Source: Batillaria attramentaria (taxonomy: Eukaryota > Mollusca > Gastropoda > Batillariidae). Taken from it: 64,000 nucleotides of DNA. Below, piece by piece: positions 23,427-32,885 of this stretch (the stretch's first letter is position 1; each line of letters begins with the position of its first letter). The notes below the pieces were generated by a model, which ran no database searches, was not told the origin of the DNA, and was given only the letters and a program-made list of their open reading frames with translations. The stretch spans positions 41,001-105,000 of the forward strand of contig JACVVK020000380.1 in the NCBI GenBank assembly GCA_018292915.2, given 5' to 3'. Made by a program: the position numbers and the translations under genes.

Positions 23427-23533
23427 ATGCCACAAGTGAAAGGCCGCAGCCGCCGTCGTGCGGCTGAAGATGGTGCAGCACCCAGCAGCAGATCTTCAAA
23501 AGCGACTGCTCAAGCTGTAATTTCCCATGCTGG
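23427..23533 (+). CDS. Gene B first coding exon (tentative)
   Basis: Opens MPQVKGRSRRRAAEDGAAPS, matching the style of Gene A's start. Two donors are possible: GTAATT after 23516 or GTTGGT after 23533. The second gives phase 2, which fits the next candidate exon. Confidence 0.5.
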
Positions 23534-23693
23534 GTTGGTTCCACTTGACTATGACTGGCTTGTAGTTGCACAGAATAAGAATAAAGAGGTCAACAGCGGG
23601 CATTAGCGAGGGAGCTAGATGTCTTGGTCTTGTGCTTGTTTCTGTTCGTATGTTTTGGCGCTTAATGAGCTATTGTTATTTGTTTATTGTTGT

Positions 23694-23714
23694 GGGGGGG
23701 GGGGGGGGGGGGGG
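23694..23714. repeat. Poly(G) tract
   Basis: About 20 G in a Gene B intron. It also lies at the start of the duplicated intron-exon block described at 24735. Confidence 0.85.
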
Positions 23715-23814
23715 CATACCTATGTCGGACACCAGTCATAAGTCGATCCATTTTAAAAATGTCCCATTACTTTCTTACCTAGGGGGTCATTGTCCTATCA
23801 TTTCTGTACCACAG

Positions 23815-23913
23815 TGAACAATATTCAGGACAAATGTCCTATATGTTTTATGGTCAGCCAGAACCTGTGTCCAGTTATATGTCCTATGGATATGAAGCCT
23901 CAGAGGGAGAAGG
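23815..23913 (+). CDS. Gene B candidate exon, Tyr/Gly/Gln-rich (copy 1)
   Basis: After acceptor CCACAG, the frame reads EQYSGQMSYMFYGQPEPVSS and continues YMSYGYEASEGEG to a GTATTT donor. Phase 2 in and out. A diverged duplicate lies at 24838-24901 with its upstream intron. Confidence 0.5.
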
Positions 23914-24006
23914 GTATTTGCTATTTGTAATTTTTAAGTTGGGATTGTGGTAGATTTTAGCACTGCGGATGAGGACAGTCTGCATTTTTCTTTCTTTTTT
24001 TCTGTT

Positions 24007-24320
24007 TGTTGTATTTTTCTCCTGCTATGTCGCTCTCTCGGTGCACTCGCAGAGAAGACACGGGATACAACAGGATAGAACTCCAATACTTTATTAACAG
24101 AAGATGCGCAAGAACAAACTCATGAAAGAGGAAGAACCCAGAACGCTGTGCAGTGCCGCTTATATACTAACAGGTCAGATCTAGAACATTCTGTAACATA
24201 CTGGCAAGTACGGAATCTTTCCGAGGTTACTTAATCTGCTGACGTTACTGCACTCGCATGTTCTGGGATGGTCTAGAAATTTCCATCGAAATGCAGTGAC
24301 TTTTCGCGATCTCTACAACA
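24007..24320. mobile_element. Solo LTR, 314 bp
   Basis: Starts TGTTGTATTTTT and ends TCTACAACA. It is flanked by the 5-bp direct repeat CTGTT (24002-24006 and 24321-24325). An internal TATATA lies near 24163. TG...CA ends with a 5-bp duplication are diagnostic of an LTR retrotransposon, and no internal region remains. A truncated relative occurs at 25557-25664. Confidence 0.85.
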
Positions 24321-24400
24321 CTGTTGTTTTTTGGATTTCTTTTATTTATTTATTTATTTTTTTGCAAAGTGAATACTGAGTTTGTCATTGCTTACTACAG

Positions 24401-24640
24401 GATAAAGGGATATGCAGACAGGAAAAGAAAGGCAGAGCTTGAAGGCGGAGGGAAACAGGAACCCAAGCCGAAGATGAGTCGAACAAAACAGCAGCCAAAA
24501 CCAAAGGTGGTGCGAGCAAAACAGCAGCCCAAACCAAAATTAAGTCGAGCAAAACAGCAGGCCAAACCAATGATGGGTCGAGCAAAACAGCAGGCCAAAC
24601 CAAAGATGGGTCGAGCACAAGCAGGCAAGGATATATGCAG
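24401..24640 (+). CDS. Gene B candidate exon with 33-bp coding repeat
   Basis: After acceptor CTACAG at about 24396-24401, the frame continues in phase from the previous exon. It encodes four to five copies of an 11-residue Lys/Gln/Pro repeat of the form KxxRAKQQ(P/A)KP. The donor is probably GTGAAA near 24641. Strongly basic and low complexity, the counterpart of Gene A's charged extension but not alignable to it. Confidence 0.5.
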
Positions 24641-24734
24641 GGTGAAAGTGCATTACTAAATGTGCAACTTGCAAGAGAAAGTTGTTGGATTGGTTTGGTT
24701 TTTTGTTGATTTTGTGTGTCACAGTGTGTGTGTG

Positions 24735-24901
24735 TGGGGGGGGGGGGAATCAACAGGGCTTCATTCATATAGACATCAGTCATAGACGAATTCATTTTGA
24801 AATGTCCAATTTATGTCCTATCGTTTCTGTCCTACAGTGGACAATATTCACGACACTTTTACAGTCAGCCAGGATTCCCAGAGCCAGACACTGCATTTTT
24901 G
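24735..24901 (+). repeat. Duplicated intron-exon block (copy 2)
   Basis: G run, 'CATCAGTCATAGACGAATTC', 'TGTCCTATCGTTTCTGTC', acceptor CTACAG, then GQYSRHFYSQPGFPEPD. This parallels 23694-23913 (G run, 'CACCAGTCATAAGTCGATCC', then EQYSGQMSY...). The intron part is as similar as the exon part, so the duplication is genomic and fairly recent. Confidence 0.7.
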
Positions 24902-24922
24902 GTTTGTTTTTCCTTCATCTAT

Positions 24923-24925
<3 letters not shown>

Positions 24926-24958
<33 letters not shown>
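24926..24958. repeat. Poly(C) tract
   Basis: About 33 consecutive C. Confidence 0.9.
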
Positions 24959-24959
<1 letters not shown>

Positions 24960-25049
24960 TTGAGCGTACAGTAACATCTGGATCAATGTCTTCCTGTTTG
25001 CAGGAACACAGGTAGTGGCATTTCAGACGTGCTATTTCTTTGGTTAAAT

Positions 25050-25425
25050 AGCTGCTGGTACTCGAAGGGAAAACAGCCAAGGAAGGGCACAGCAGCTGGA
25101 CGTAAAACTCGGTCAACTCCACCCCTTGTGAGGCTTGAAGACTACTCGTCTCCTGGCATCTTTGATCGTGCGTACATACCCAACCCTGCCATCCCAGAAG
25201 ACGGTGTGGATCCGGCTGACACATTTAGCGTCGTCAGTTACAACATCCTCGCTGAGTGCCATCGCACCAAGACTGACTACAGTTATCTGCCCTGGAGTTT
25301 CTTGGTCTGGAATATCGCCATGCACAGTTGATGAGAGAGCTACAGTATCTTGACGCTGATATCGTTTGTCTTCAAGAAGTTGACCCCATCTATTTCGAAA
25401 ACATTTTGCTGCCTGCAATGCAGAA
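25050..25425 (+). CDS. Gene B exon opening the nuclease domain, with frameshift
   Basis: Frame 1 encodes FDRAYIPNPAIPEDGVDPAD, TFSVVSYNILAECHRTKTDY and SYLP. It would then stop at 25329-25331. Skipping to the next frame at 'CTGCCCTGG' (25288-25296) restores LEFLGLEYRH, ADIVCLQEVD and YFENILLPAMQ. A C lost from an original CCCC run explains it. The donor GTAAGT at 25426 leaves phase 2, as in Gene A. The 5' boundary is approximate. Confidence 0.75.
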
Positions 25426-25556
25426 GTAAGTTTTCTCACGTGCAGTAGGTATATGTGTGCAGAATTGTTCTACATCATGTGGAGTTAGGGAATTGCACTT
25501 TCTGGCATTGCAAAAGCCCATTTCTTTGTGCAGTTCAGGGGGAATCAGATTGTGTG

Positions 25557-25664
25557 ATTGTTGTATTTTACTCCAGCTATGTCGCTCTCTTGGTGCACTC
25601 GCATAGAAGACATGAGATACAACAGGGCCCAACTCCAATACTTTCTTAACAGAAGATGCATGGA
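25557..25664. mobile_element. Truncated LTR fragment
   Basis: Similar to the first about 110 bp of the 24007 solo LTR ('TATGTCGCTCTCTTGGTGCA', 'CCAATACTTTCTTAACAGAA'). It is interrupted just to the right by the SINE at 25674. Confidence 0.7.
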
Positions 25665-25673
25665 GAACTGGGG

Positions 25674-26155
25674 TGCCCCAACTTTTTTGCCAGTTCCAGT
25701 GGTGTTCCTTCCAGGTGATGGGTGGAACCCACGGAGGGCTCGGAAGCTGGGGCAATTTTTATTATGCGGCATAATGATGGAGATGAGGATGATGTAAGAT
25801 GATGCTATGGAGGTCCGTGTGGTTTGGGACTGCGGGACAGGGCTGCATTCCACGCTTCCTGTCATAAATTTCCCGGCATTAACCAGACCCGGGAACTACG
25901 GCACCTGTGGTGCTGTCCGTGTAATCATCCACATCATAAGACGTGTCATACCAAGGGAAGCACCCCCAAAGTCGCACCCGTGAAGTGGGTAAATCTCGGC
26001 TCTGTGGCAACAGCCTCCCCATTGGGCCCATAGCGCACCCGCTCTGGGTTGGAGCCAACCTAGGTAGGAGAAATCCCGCTTGCCTCGGCTGGGACTCGAA
26101 CCTGGGTCTCCCGCTCCATGGTCTAAAGTGCTAACTAGTACACTACGGGGACTGA
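25674..26155 (-). mobile_element. tRNA-derived SINE, family 1 (copy c)
   Basis: Reverse-oriented copy of the 12080 element. The head is at the right ('GACTCGAACCTGGGTCTCCC' on plus is the B-box complement), with a small internal insertion near 25910 relative to the other copies. Confidence 0.85.
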
Positions 26156-26297
26156 TGGTACAGCAAAAATTATATATGTAGTCCAACCACCAATCACACA
26201 TCATAAATCATAGAACCACCCTGTTCCCTATTTTCTGATTAGAATGGAACATGTGTATATGTTCATCAAATTTGGTCAAGCATGCTATGATCTGCAG

Positions 26298-26430
26298 ACT
26301 TGGCTATGAAGGGCTGGTGAAGAAGAGAACGAAGTATCATATGGATGAAGGGGAGGCCACATTTTACAAAATGGACATCTTTGAGCTGGAGACCAGTGAG
26401 GGTGTCTCTCTTACAGAGGTTATTCACAAG
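26298..26430 (+). CDS. Gene B exon (EGEATFY)
   Basis: Encodes LGYEGLVKKRTKYHMDEGEA, TFYKMDIFELETSEGVSLTE and VIHK. It is 133 nt with clean TCTGCAG acceptor and GTACGC donor. Confidence 0.8.
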
Positions 26431-26491
26431 GTACGCTGATTAGCTATAGGGTCTATGGTCCAAACGGAAAATAGCTTAATAAGGAGTAAAC

Positions 26492-26819
26492 CACAGACGT
26501 ATAGAGATAGACGCACCGCCGCACGCTGCCACCGCTGCTTGCGAGTGTCGCTACGCGTCGGCCATCTTGCTGATACCACTCAGAGGCTCTGTGTATAGAA
26601 CGCCTCGTTCGAAATACAAAGTTCTTTAGAAAGTCGTCATCAGAAATGTGACGTAAGATAAAGCGGACCAATGCTATGCGCTCTATGTAAACAGCTGATA
26701 GCGTCTGGCCAATGCTATGCGCGCTATGTAAACAGCTGGCACTTCCAGGTATTAGCAACATGGCGCGCGGCGGCGACACTTTTCCGCCACCGCGGTGCGT
26801 CTAGATCTATACGTCTGTG
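26492..26819. mobile_element. hAT-type MITE, 328 bp, 8-bp TSD
   Basis: Ends are CACAGACGTATAGA and its inverted counterpart TATACGTCTGTG. They are flanked by the perfect 8-bp duplication GAGTAAAC (26484-26491 and 26820-26827). An 8-bp duplication with short TIRs is typical of hAT elements. It sits in a Gene B intron. Confidence 0.88.
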
Positions 26820-26980
26820 GAGTAAACCAGCTAATAGATGTGTGTAGTCAGCACCGTATCAGCAGTGTCTAACATGTTTACTGTGTCTTTGAAGTTTGAC
26901 TTTGTCTTCTTTGGTAATGACTGTCAGTTAAGATTGTGCATGCCGTTTGCTACTTACTGTGATCAAATAGATCTTTAATT

Positions 26981-27253
26981 CTGGGCCCGCATGTGAAAGT
27001 CGAGGTTAGGGATTTTAGCCCCGGGTTAAAGTCTAACCTTGAACTAAACTAGCTCTAGGGTTAAAGTTTCTGTTGTTTTTATTTTAATCAGGAAGCGGGT
27101 CCATGGTGCCTAAGCCATTATAGAAGGATTTAACATTTTTTTCTTCCTTTCTTCGCTTCCTTTTTCTATTTAGTTTTGTTTTTGGGTTTCTTTTGTCCTA
27201 GTTTAGGCCATAGCCGTGGGTTAAATTAACCTTGAGTTTTACATGCGGGCGCA
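26981..27253. mobile_element. MITE with CTGGGCCCGCATG TIR (copy 1)
   Basis: The left end is CTGGGCCCGCATGTGAAAGT; the right end is the inverted ACATGCGGGCGCAG. The interior carries 'AGTCTAACCTTGAACTAAAC' and 'CCGTGGGTTAAATTAACCTT'. An opposite-orientation copy is at 28457-28741. Confidence 0.8.
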
Positions 27254-27398
27254 GGTTAATATATGGGGAAGACGGTGTTAATCCTGAGATTTGTTGGTGT
27301 TTCCAGGCAGACAGTTGAGCTTCATCTTAAATGCTGTATATAATTTGCACATGTATGTACAGGTGTATAAGCATATTTTTCTTGCTTCTGTGTTTCAG

Positions 27399-27578
27399 GA
27401 GATAGATGCCTTTATTCTGGATCCAGTGGTAAATACCGCTGCGAAAGAGTACACAGATCGGCCAGACGTTGTTCTCATTACTCGTCTGTGTTGTAAAGCT
27501 ACAAAAAAATCTGTAACAGTTGGGAATGTGCACATTGTCCACTCAGATGTTGACATTTCTGATGTGCAGTGCTTACAG
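27399..27578 (+). CDS. Gene B exon (EEP middle strand block)
   Basis: Encodes DRPDVVLITRLCCKATKKSV, then TVGNVHIVHSDVDISDVQCL. It is 180 nt, phase 0 both ends, in frame. Confidence 0.8.
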
Positions 27579-27647
27579 GTAAGGTTTATATAGGTATGAT
27601 GTCTAGTACTTAAATAATGAAGTTCAGATTCTTATGGGTGTACTTAG

Positions 27648-28002
27648 CAGGCTGGGGAATTTTCAGTCATTTGGCAATTTTCAGTCAAATTTCCTATTCT
27701 TTCAGCCAGGAAAAAATCTAAGTTTCAGTCAAAGAAAAGGTAGGAGGAAAAAGGGTGCACACACAGTCATGATACGTGTAATGTCATATGAGACAGTCTA
27801 ACTTCATTTTTGAAGACTTGCATGTCAGCATCAAGGCAGGATTTTTCGTTTGGGTGCTGGGAGAGGCTACAAAGTGCCGTTAGAAATGCTAATATTTTAT
27901 CTCTTAAATGTCGCATTGCCCATGTTCCTGTAGCAGGGCACTGCCTCTGCACCCTAGCCTAGGTTTCAGTCTTTTTTTCCCTCAGCAAATCCCCAGCCTG
28001 AC
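27648..28002. mobile_element. MITE with [17 protein letters not shown] (copy 1)
   Basis: Left 'CAGGCTGGGGAATTTTCAGT', right inverted 'AATCCCCAGCCTG'. The 63327-63624 copy shares the whole length at roughly nine identical bases in ten by eye. Confidence 0.75.
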
Positions 28003-28456
28003 TTAGAATGTTTAGCTTCAATTGCACAGGTTGTCTGACAGCCATGCATGTGCATAGTGACAAAGCAAGTTCATATTTTTTTGTTTGGAGCACATATCTT
28101 GATTTGTATTTTGAATGCATAAATCTGAAAATGTGAAATTGTCATTGTGAAAAGAAAATTTATTGGTCTACAGTTGCCATCATATCTGTTGATTTGCTAG
28201 TTTACCTTTGTTATTTGTATCAGATTTGATGAGGCAGATGTATCGGCATCTTCTGTACGTCCTGCAGCAGTCGCGCATCACTTTCTTTTTTCTTTCTTTT
28301 TTTGTTGCCAGTGTAGTACATACACTGTAACTCTTCAGCAACCATTTGTCATGATCTGCACCCATCTGTTGATGCAAAAAAACAAAAAACAAAACCAACA
28401 ACAAACAACTTGCAGTGAAAAGAAATTGTGATAACCCTGACAAAAACAACTGCCTG

Positions 28457-28741
28457 AAAGCTGGCCCGTATGTACAAGTCAAGGTTAATTTAACCCACGG
28501 CTGTGGGCCTAACCCAGACCAGGACAAAAGAAACCCAAAAGCAAAATTAAATAAAAAAGGAAGCGAAGAAAGGAAGAAAAAAATCCTTCTATAACGGCTT
28601 AGGCACCTTGCTGGAATGGGCCCGCTTCTTGATTTAAAACAAAAAAACAACAGAAAATTTAACCCCAGAGCTAGTTTAGTTCGAGGTTAGACTCTAGCCC
28701 GGGGCTAAAAGCCCTAACCTCGACTTTTACACACGGGCCCT
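28457..28741. mobile_element. MITE with GGGCCCG(C/T)ATG TIR (copy 2)
   Basis: Same family as 26981-27253 in the opposite orientation ('CTCTAGCCCGGGGCTAAAAG', 'TAGTTCGAGGTTAGA'). Confidence 0.78.
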
Positions 28742-28832
28742 GATCTTGTCAGTCTGTGTTTCACCACATCTAATTACCATAGCTGTACTTTGCTTGTAAA
28801 AATCAAAAATGCCAAAACATGTGTGCAGGCAG

Positions 28833-29012
28833 TCTGGCGCCATCAAAGAACTGCTGCGTGTTGCTGGCGGTGAGGAAGCAGCCTATGTCCTCTGTGGTGA
28901 CTTCAACGGCAATCCGCACAGCCCAGTAAAACGACTGGTTGATGAGCAGGAGTTGAGTGTTGGACATTTACAGAGACTGGACATGCTGAAGATTGGACGG
29001 GGTCATGGACCA
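28833..29012 (+). CDS. Gene B exon with catalytic GDFN motif
   Basis: Encodes SGAIKELLRVAGGEEAAYVL then CGDFNGNPHSPVKRLVDEQE. Using the acceptor homologous to Gene A (after 28828) gives the wrong frame. The next AG, four bases on (after 28832), gives phase 0. The donor is GTAAGT. Confidence 0.75.
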
Positions 29013-29993
29013 GTAAGTCATTAGCAGTTACCAGGGCTTCATATTTGTGACCCGTTCTCGCGAAAGGGACCGTAAGGTGCGCTAGGCTGAACGCCGCTAC
29101 AGGCGAAAAGAGTGCCGGGGGTCAGTATGGCCGCCTTATGAGTAGCCAACTTCAACTGCTGATATCTCAGTCAATTTTAGTAGTACAGCTTTCATTGTTA
29201 TATTGAATTAAACTGCATAACCAATTGATTGCAGTGATATATACGTATCCCAAAATTGATAATTTTGGACTTCTGGTCCCTTTTGTGAGAACGGGGTCAC
29301 ATTTATTGAAACTAGTATGTGAATGGTTTAGTGGTTCAGGTCAGTATCAGACCGGATCGTGAGCTGCCTGGATTGAATCTCTGGTGGGCAGGATTTGGGT
29401 TGGATTTTTCCCTTCCAAACTGAATTAAAGTCATGTGCAGACTCGTTCATGGTGCCCGCTCTCGCCCTTGTTTGCACACGCACACACAGTACCAAGTGTG
29501 TAGTGTTTCTGACAGTCAGCCTTTATACAGCAATTTTAGTTCGCTGCTACATTTAGAGGCATCAGAGCAACTCCCACCATGTCAAGAACATGTTTTGCAC
29601 ATATACTGCCACTACTGAGTCCGTGGTCCTCCCGAAGTGTATGTACCGGTAAGAACTTTGTAAACTTGAAAATTTTGCCATCCCACATGTGAGTTGCACT
29701 GAGATGACCACTTGGTGGTAGATAATAATTATAGTCTGTTTCGTACAGACGCGGCACTTCACTTGCAAGTGAAGTGGATGGCAGGGCGTATGTTTTGGCT
29801 TGTGTTCTGGCTCGTATCTTAGCAACGACAGCCCCAAAAAGGGTTCGTATTTTGCACACATCTAAATGGTGTCATGTTCTTATCTGTAAGCTTAAAAAAA
29901 ACGTGCAGGATGTGTGTTTAACATCAAGGTCACATTTTAGCCATAATAGCCTTTGCCATTCTAGTTTCATATATCTGTACTCACTGCACACAA

Positions 29994-29999
<6 letters not shown>

Positions 30000-30058
<59 letters not shown>
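30000..30058. repeat. (GT)n microsatellite
   Basis: Pure run of about 29 units ending 10 bp before the acceptor of Gene B's penultimate coding exon. Confidence 0.95.
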
Positions 30059-30060
<2 letters not shown>

Positions 30061-30068
30061 ATCCTCAG

Positions 30069-30146
30069 CGTGCACTGATGTGCCAGGAATGGAGGATTTT
30101 CCAAAACCCGACTTCCCACCTTACGAGTGCCTACAAAGCTGTCACT
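30069..30146 (+). CDS. Gene B penultimate exon
   Basis: Encodes 26 residues ending TSHLTSAYKAVT. It aligns with Gene A's 26-residue exon ending SSNLRSAYSTVT. Acceptor CCTCAG, donor GTAAGC. Confidence 0.75.
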
Positions 30147-30199
30147 GTAAGCAGTGCCTTACATGCTTCTGATCATCATACATGTAGATTTCTTGATTA

Positions 30200-30213
30200 C
30201 CTCAGAGAGACTC

Positions 30214-30281
<68 letters not shown>

Positions 30282-30466
30282 TGTTTGTGGTGTCTGTATG
30301 CATTGAAAATGTTCTACCTTAGGCTTAGTTTCAGTCAGTTTCTATTCAAAGCATTGTAGGAAATTGTGTGTGTGTGTGTGTGTGTGTTTATGGTGTCTGT
30401 ATGCATTGAAAATGTTCTACCTTAGTCTTAGTTTCAGTCAGTTTTCTATTCAAAGCATTGTAGGAA

Positions 30467-30507
<41 letters not shown>

Positions 30508-30584
30508 ATGGTGTCTGTATGCATTGAAAATGTTCTACCTAAGGCTTAGTTTCAGTCAGTTTTCTATTCAAAGCATTGTAGGAA

Positions 30585-30630
<46 letters not shown>

Positions 30631-30830
30631 ATGGTGTCTGTATGCATTGAAAATGTTCTACCTAAGGCTTAGTTTCAGTCAGCTTTCTATTCAAAGCATT
30701 GTAGGAAATTGTGTGTGTGTGTGTGTGTGTGTTTATGGTGTCTGTATACACTGAAAATGTTCTACCTTAGGCTTAGTTTCAGTCACTTTTCAATTGTGCA
30801 TTCAAAGCATTGTAGGGAACTGTGATGGGT
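30200..30830. repeat. Compound satellite: (GT)n alternating with a conserved spacer of about 85 bp
   Basis: Five copies of a nearly invariant segment ('GGTGTCTGTATGCATTGAAA', 'TGTTCTACCTTAGGCTTAG', 'TTCAAAGCATTGTAGG'), separated by (GT)n runs of different length. The array expanded as a unit and the GT runs drifted independently. Confidence 0.92.
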
Positions 30831-30964
30831 TACTAAAAAAGCCAATACCTTTTGAGTTCCGTCAGTATTCTCGTCGGCGGTGCAAAGGAGACCTCATGGA
30901 GGACCAGATGTAAACATTGCCGGGGTCACAGCCAGCTGCGAGGAAAATTCCAGACCACAGCGTG

Positions 30965-31200
30965 GTGTTGTTGCTGTTTTTGTTGCTGGTGGTGGTGCTG
31001 TTGATGTTGCTGGTGGTGGTGTTGCTGCTGGTGTAGTTGATGTTGCTGCTGCTGCCGGTGTTCTTGCTGTTGTTGTTGCTGCTGCTTGTGTTGCTATTGT
31101 TGTTGGTGTTGTGTTGTTGTTGTTCCGTGTTGGTGGTGGTGATGTGTGTTGTTTGTTTTTGTTGTTGATGCTGCTGTTGTGGCGGCGGCCGACGGTGGTG
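30965..31200. repeat. Imperfect (GTT/GCT/GGT)n trinucleotide tract
   Basis: Some 230 bp of interrupted trinucleotide repeats in a Gene B intron. Encoded low-complexity frames are composition artefacts. Confidence 0.85.
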
Positions 31201-32043
31201 ATTGATAACAGCAATAACTGTGTCAGCCTGTGTCAGTGTACATGCAATGGATGAGCCATTTTGAATCGAGGTTTTCTGTTCGCCTAGCTCTTTCGTTTAT
31301 TAGGCATGTTTCAAGCAGGAAAATGTGTATACAAAGCTATAATTACTTTCTGTGGGAGTGGACAAGGTCATGCCCTGACCCAGCCTTGATACAACCTTCA
31401 ACTCACACCCCTTCCTGCTCTTTACATCTTCGATGCAACTATACCGTACAAAAGTCAGACGAAATGAGCAAACCACTACGAGACAAATGTGCACTAAACG
31501 CCAAAATGAACCAGTTTTACTGTAAAAGTATGGTAAATCCAAGTTTCCCATCCATTACACGTGCTCCGTCTCAAACCCTAGGCCACACCGTGCTTATGTT
31601 TCCAATCATCATCTACTTACCCCAAGGCGCCAGCTCTCAGACTAAGTTTATCTTGCTGAACAGCTGCAATATATCAGGGGGAGACTACCAGTGTAGGTGG
31701 TGGTAGTAGTTTTCAAGCCCCATAGAAAAAAGACGCTAAACCCGAGATGATATAGGAAACACTCGTTTTGGCATCTCAGAATAGCCGCTGGATATACCAT
31801 ATATGGGCGCGCTTGGGTCGCCGTCGGCACTAGCAAGAACCACCTCGAATCCCGGAAGGGTTAAACTCCCACCCCCTCCCCTCCTCACCCACTCCCACCT
31901 GCTAAAGCCAGTCTCTAGCTTTCCAGTCTTTGAGAAGTAGCTGGCCTATGAGATTATTTTTTGCTTGAAACTATGTATTTTGTCCCTTAAATATGCATTG
32001 TGTTATCAAAACATTATGTGTAACTCTATGCATGTATGGTGCC

Positions 32044-32785
32044 CTGGGCCCGCATGCACATTGAGTACTATTCGCGAATAGTGTATTCACGTCTATTCGC
32101 GGAAAGCTATTCGGAACCCTTTCCGCGGATAGTGCCTATCCGATTTTCGGTATGCATAAGGTCCTATTCGCACCTGAATAGCTCTCCGCGGAATTCAAAC
32201 GCCGGAAATGGGTGAGTTATTATAGATCCTGGGAAAACCGTGCGTGTGCGTGCTGGAACTTTCTGTTTATCTTAGCCCTCGTCACAAGACATGACGTCCT
32301 TTTTTTTTTCTACGTCAACGTCAGAGTTTAGACTTACGGAGAATGTAGTGTTTGCTAGGTAGCGCAAACGTTACAAGGACTTGCTGTAGTGGAGTGAGGG
32401 TACTTACCACGATTTGCCAGTGTTAATGTCGGCTGATACTCGCGTGTCAGGTTCTAGGATGTGGTGCCGTCGAAATCGGGAACTTACGAAAGATTTCGTA
32501 ATCATCATATCTGTCGAAAGGGGTTGATCCTGTCCCGGAAAATCAGTCTATTTCGGCGCAATTGTCGTCGCTGTCTCGCTTGCAAAAACAAAAATCGCCG
32601 CCATATTTATTCGCGAATAGGGCCGGCTATCGGACCCTCCGAGGTGCGATAACTTTAATTCGTGAAATGTTGAATAGGATAGGCTATCCGATTTGACGTG
32701 CATTACCAAAATCGTCCGCCTATCCACTCGAATAGACCCGAATAGGCGTTATTCGCGAATAGTACTCAACGTGCATGCGGGCCCA
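32044..32785. mobile_element. TIR element, 742 bp, CTGGGCCCGCATGCAC ends
   Basis: Left CTGGGCCCGCATGCACATTG followed by AGTACTATTCGCGAATAG. The right end is its inverted copy, giving about 38 bp of TIR. The outer 13 bp match the MITE family at 26981 and 28457. The interior has many CTATTCGCG-type motifs. No transposase seen. Confidence 0.88.
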
Positions 32786-32885
32786 GGCTATCGCAGTAAT
32801 GACATTGAGCTAATGCTTATAGAAGAGCAAGCATTGTATGAGCTTCACTAGAATGCGTCTTGGTACTGCATGGCTTTGTAGGGAG

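Noticed and set aside
30880..31254. Ala/Val-rich open frame
   Set aside because: Product of an interrupted trinucleotide repeat, with no splice context or homology.
31230..31706. 158-codon open frame in a Gene B intron
   Set aside because: No family similarity, and it lies in an intron on the same strand without splice sites that fit the flanking exons.
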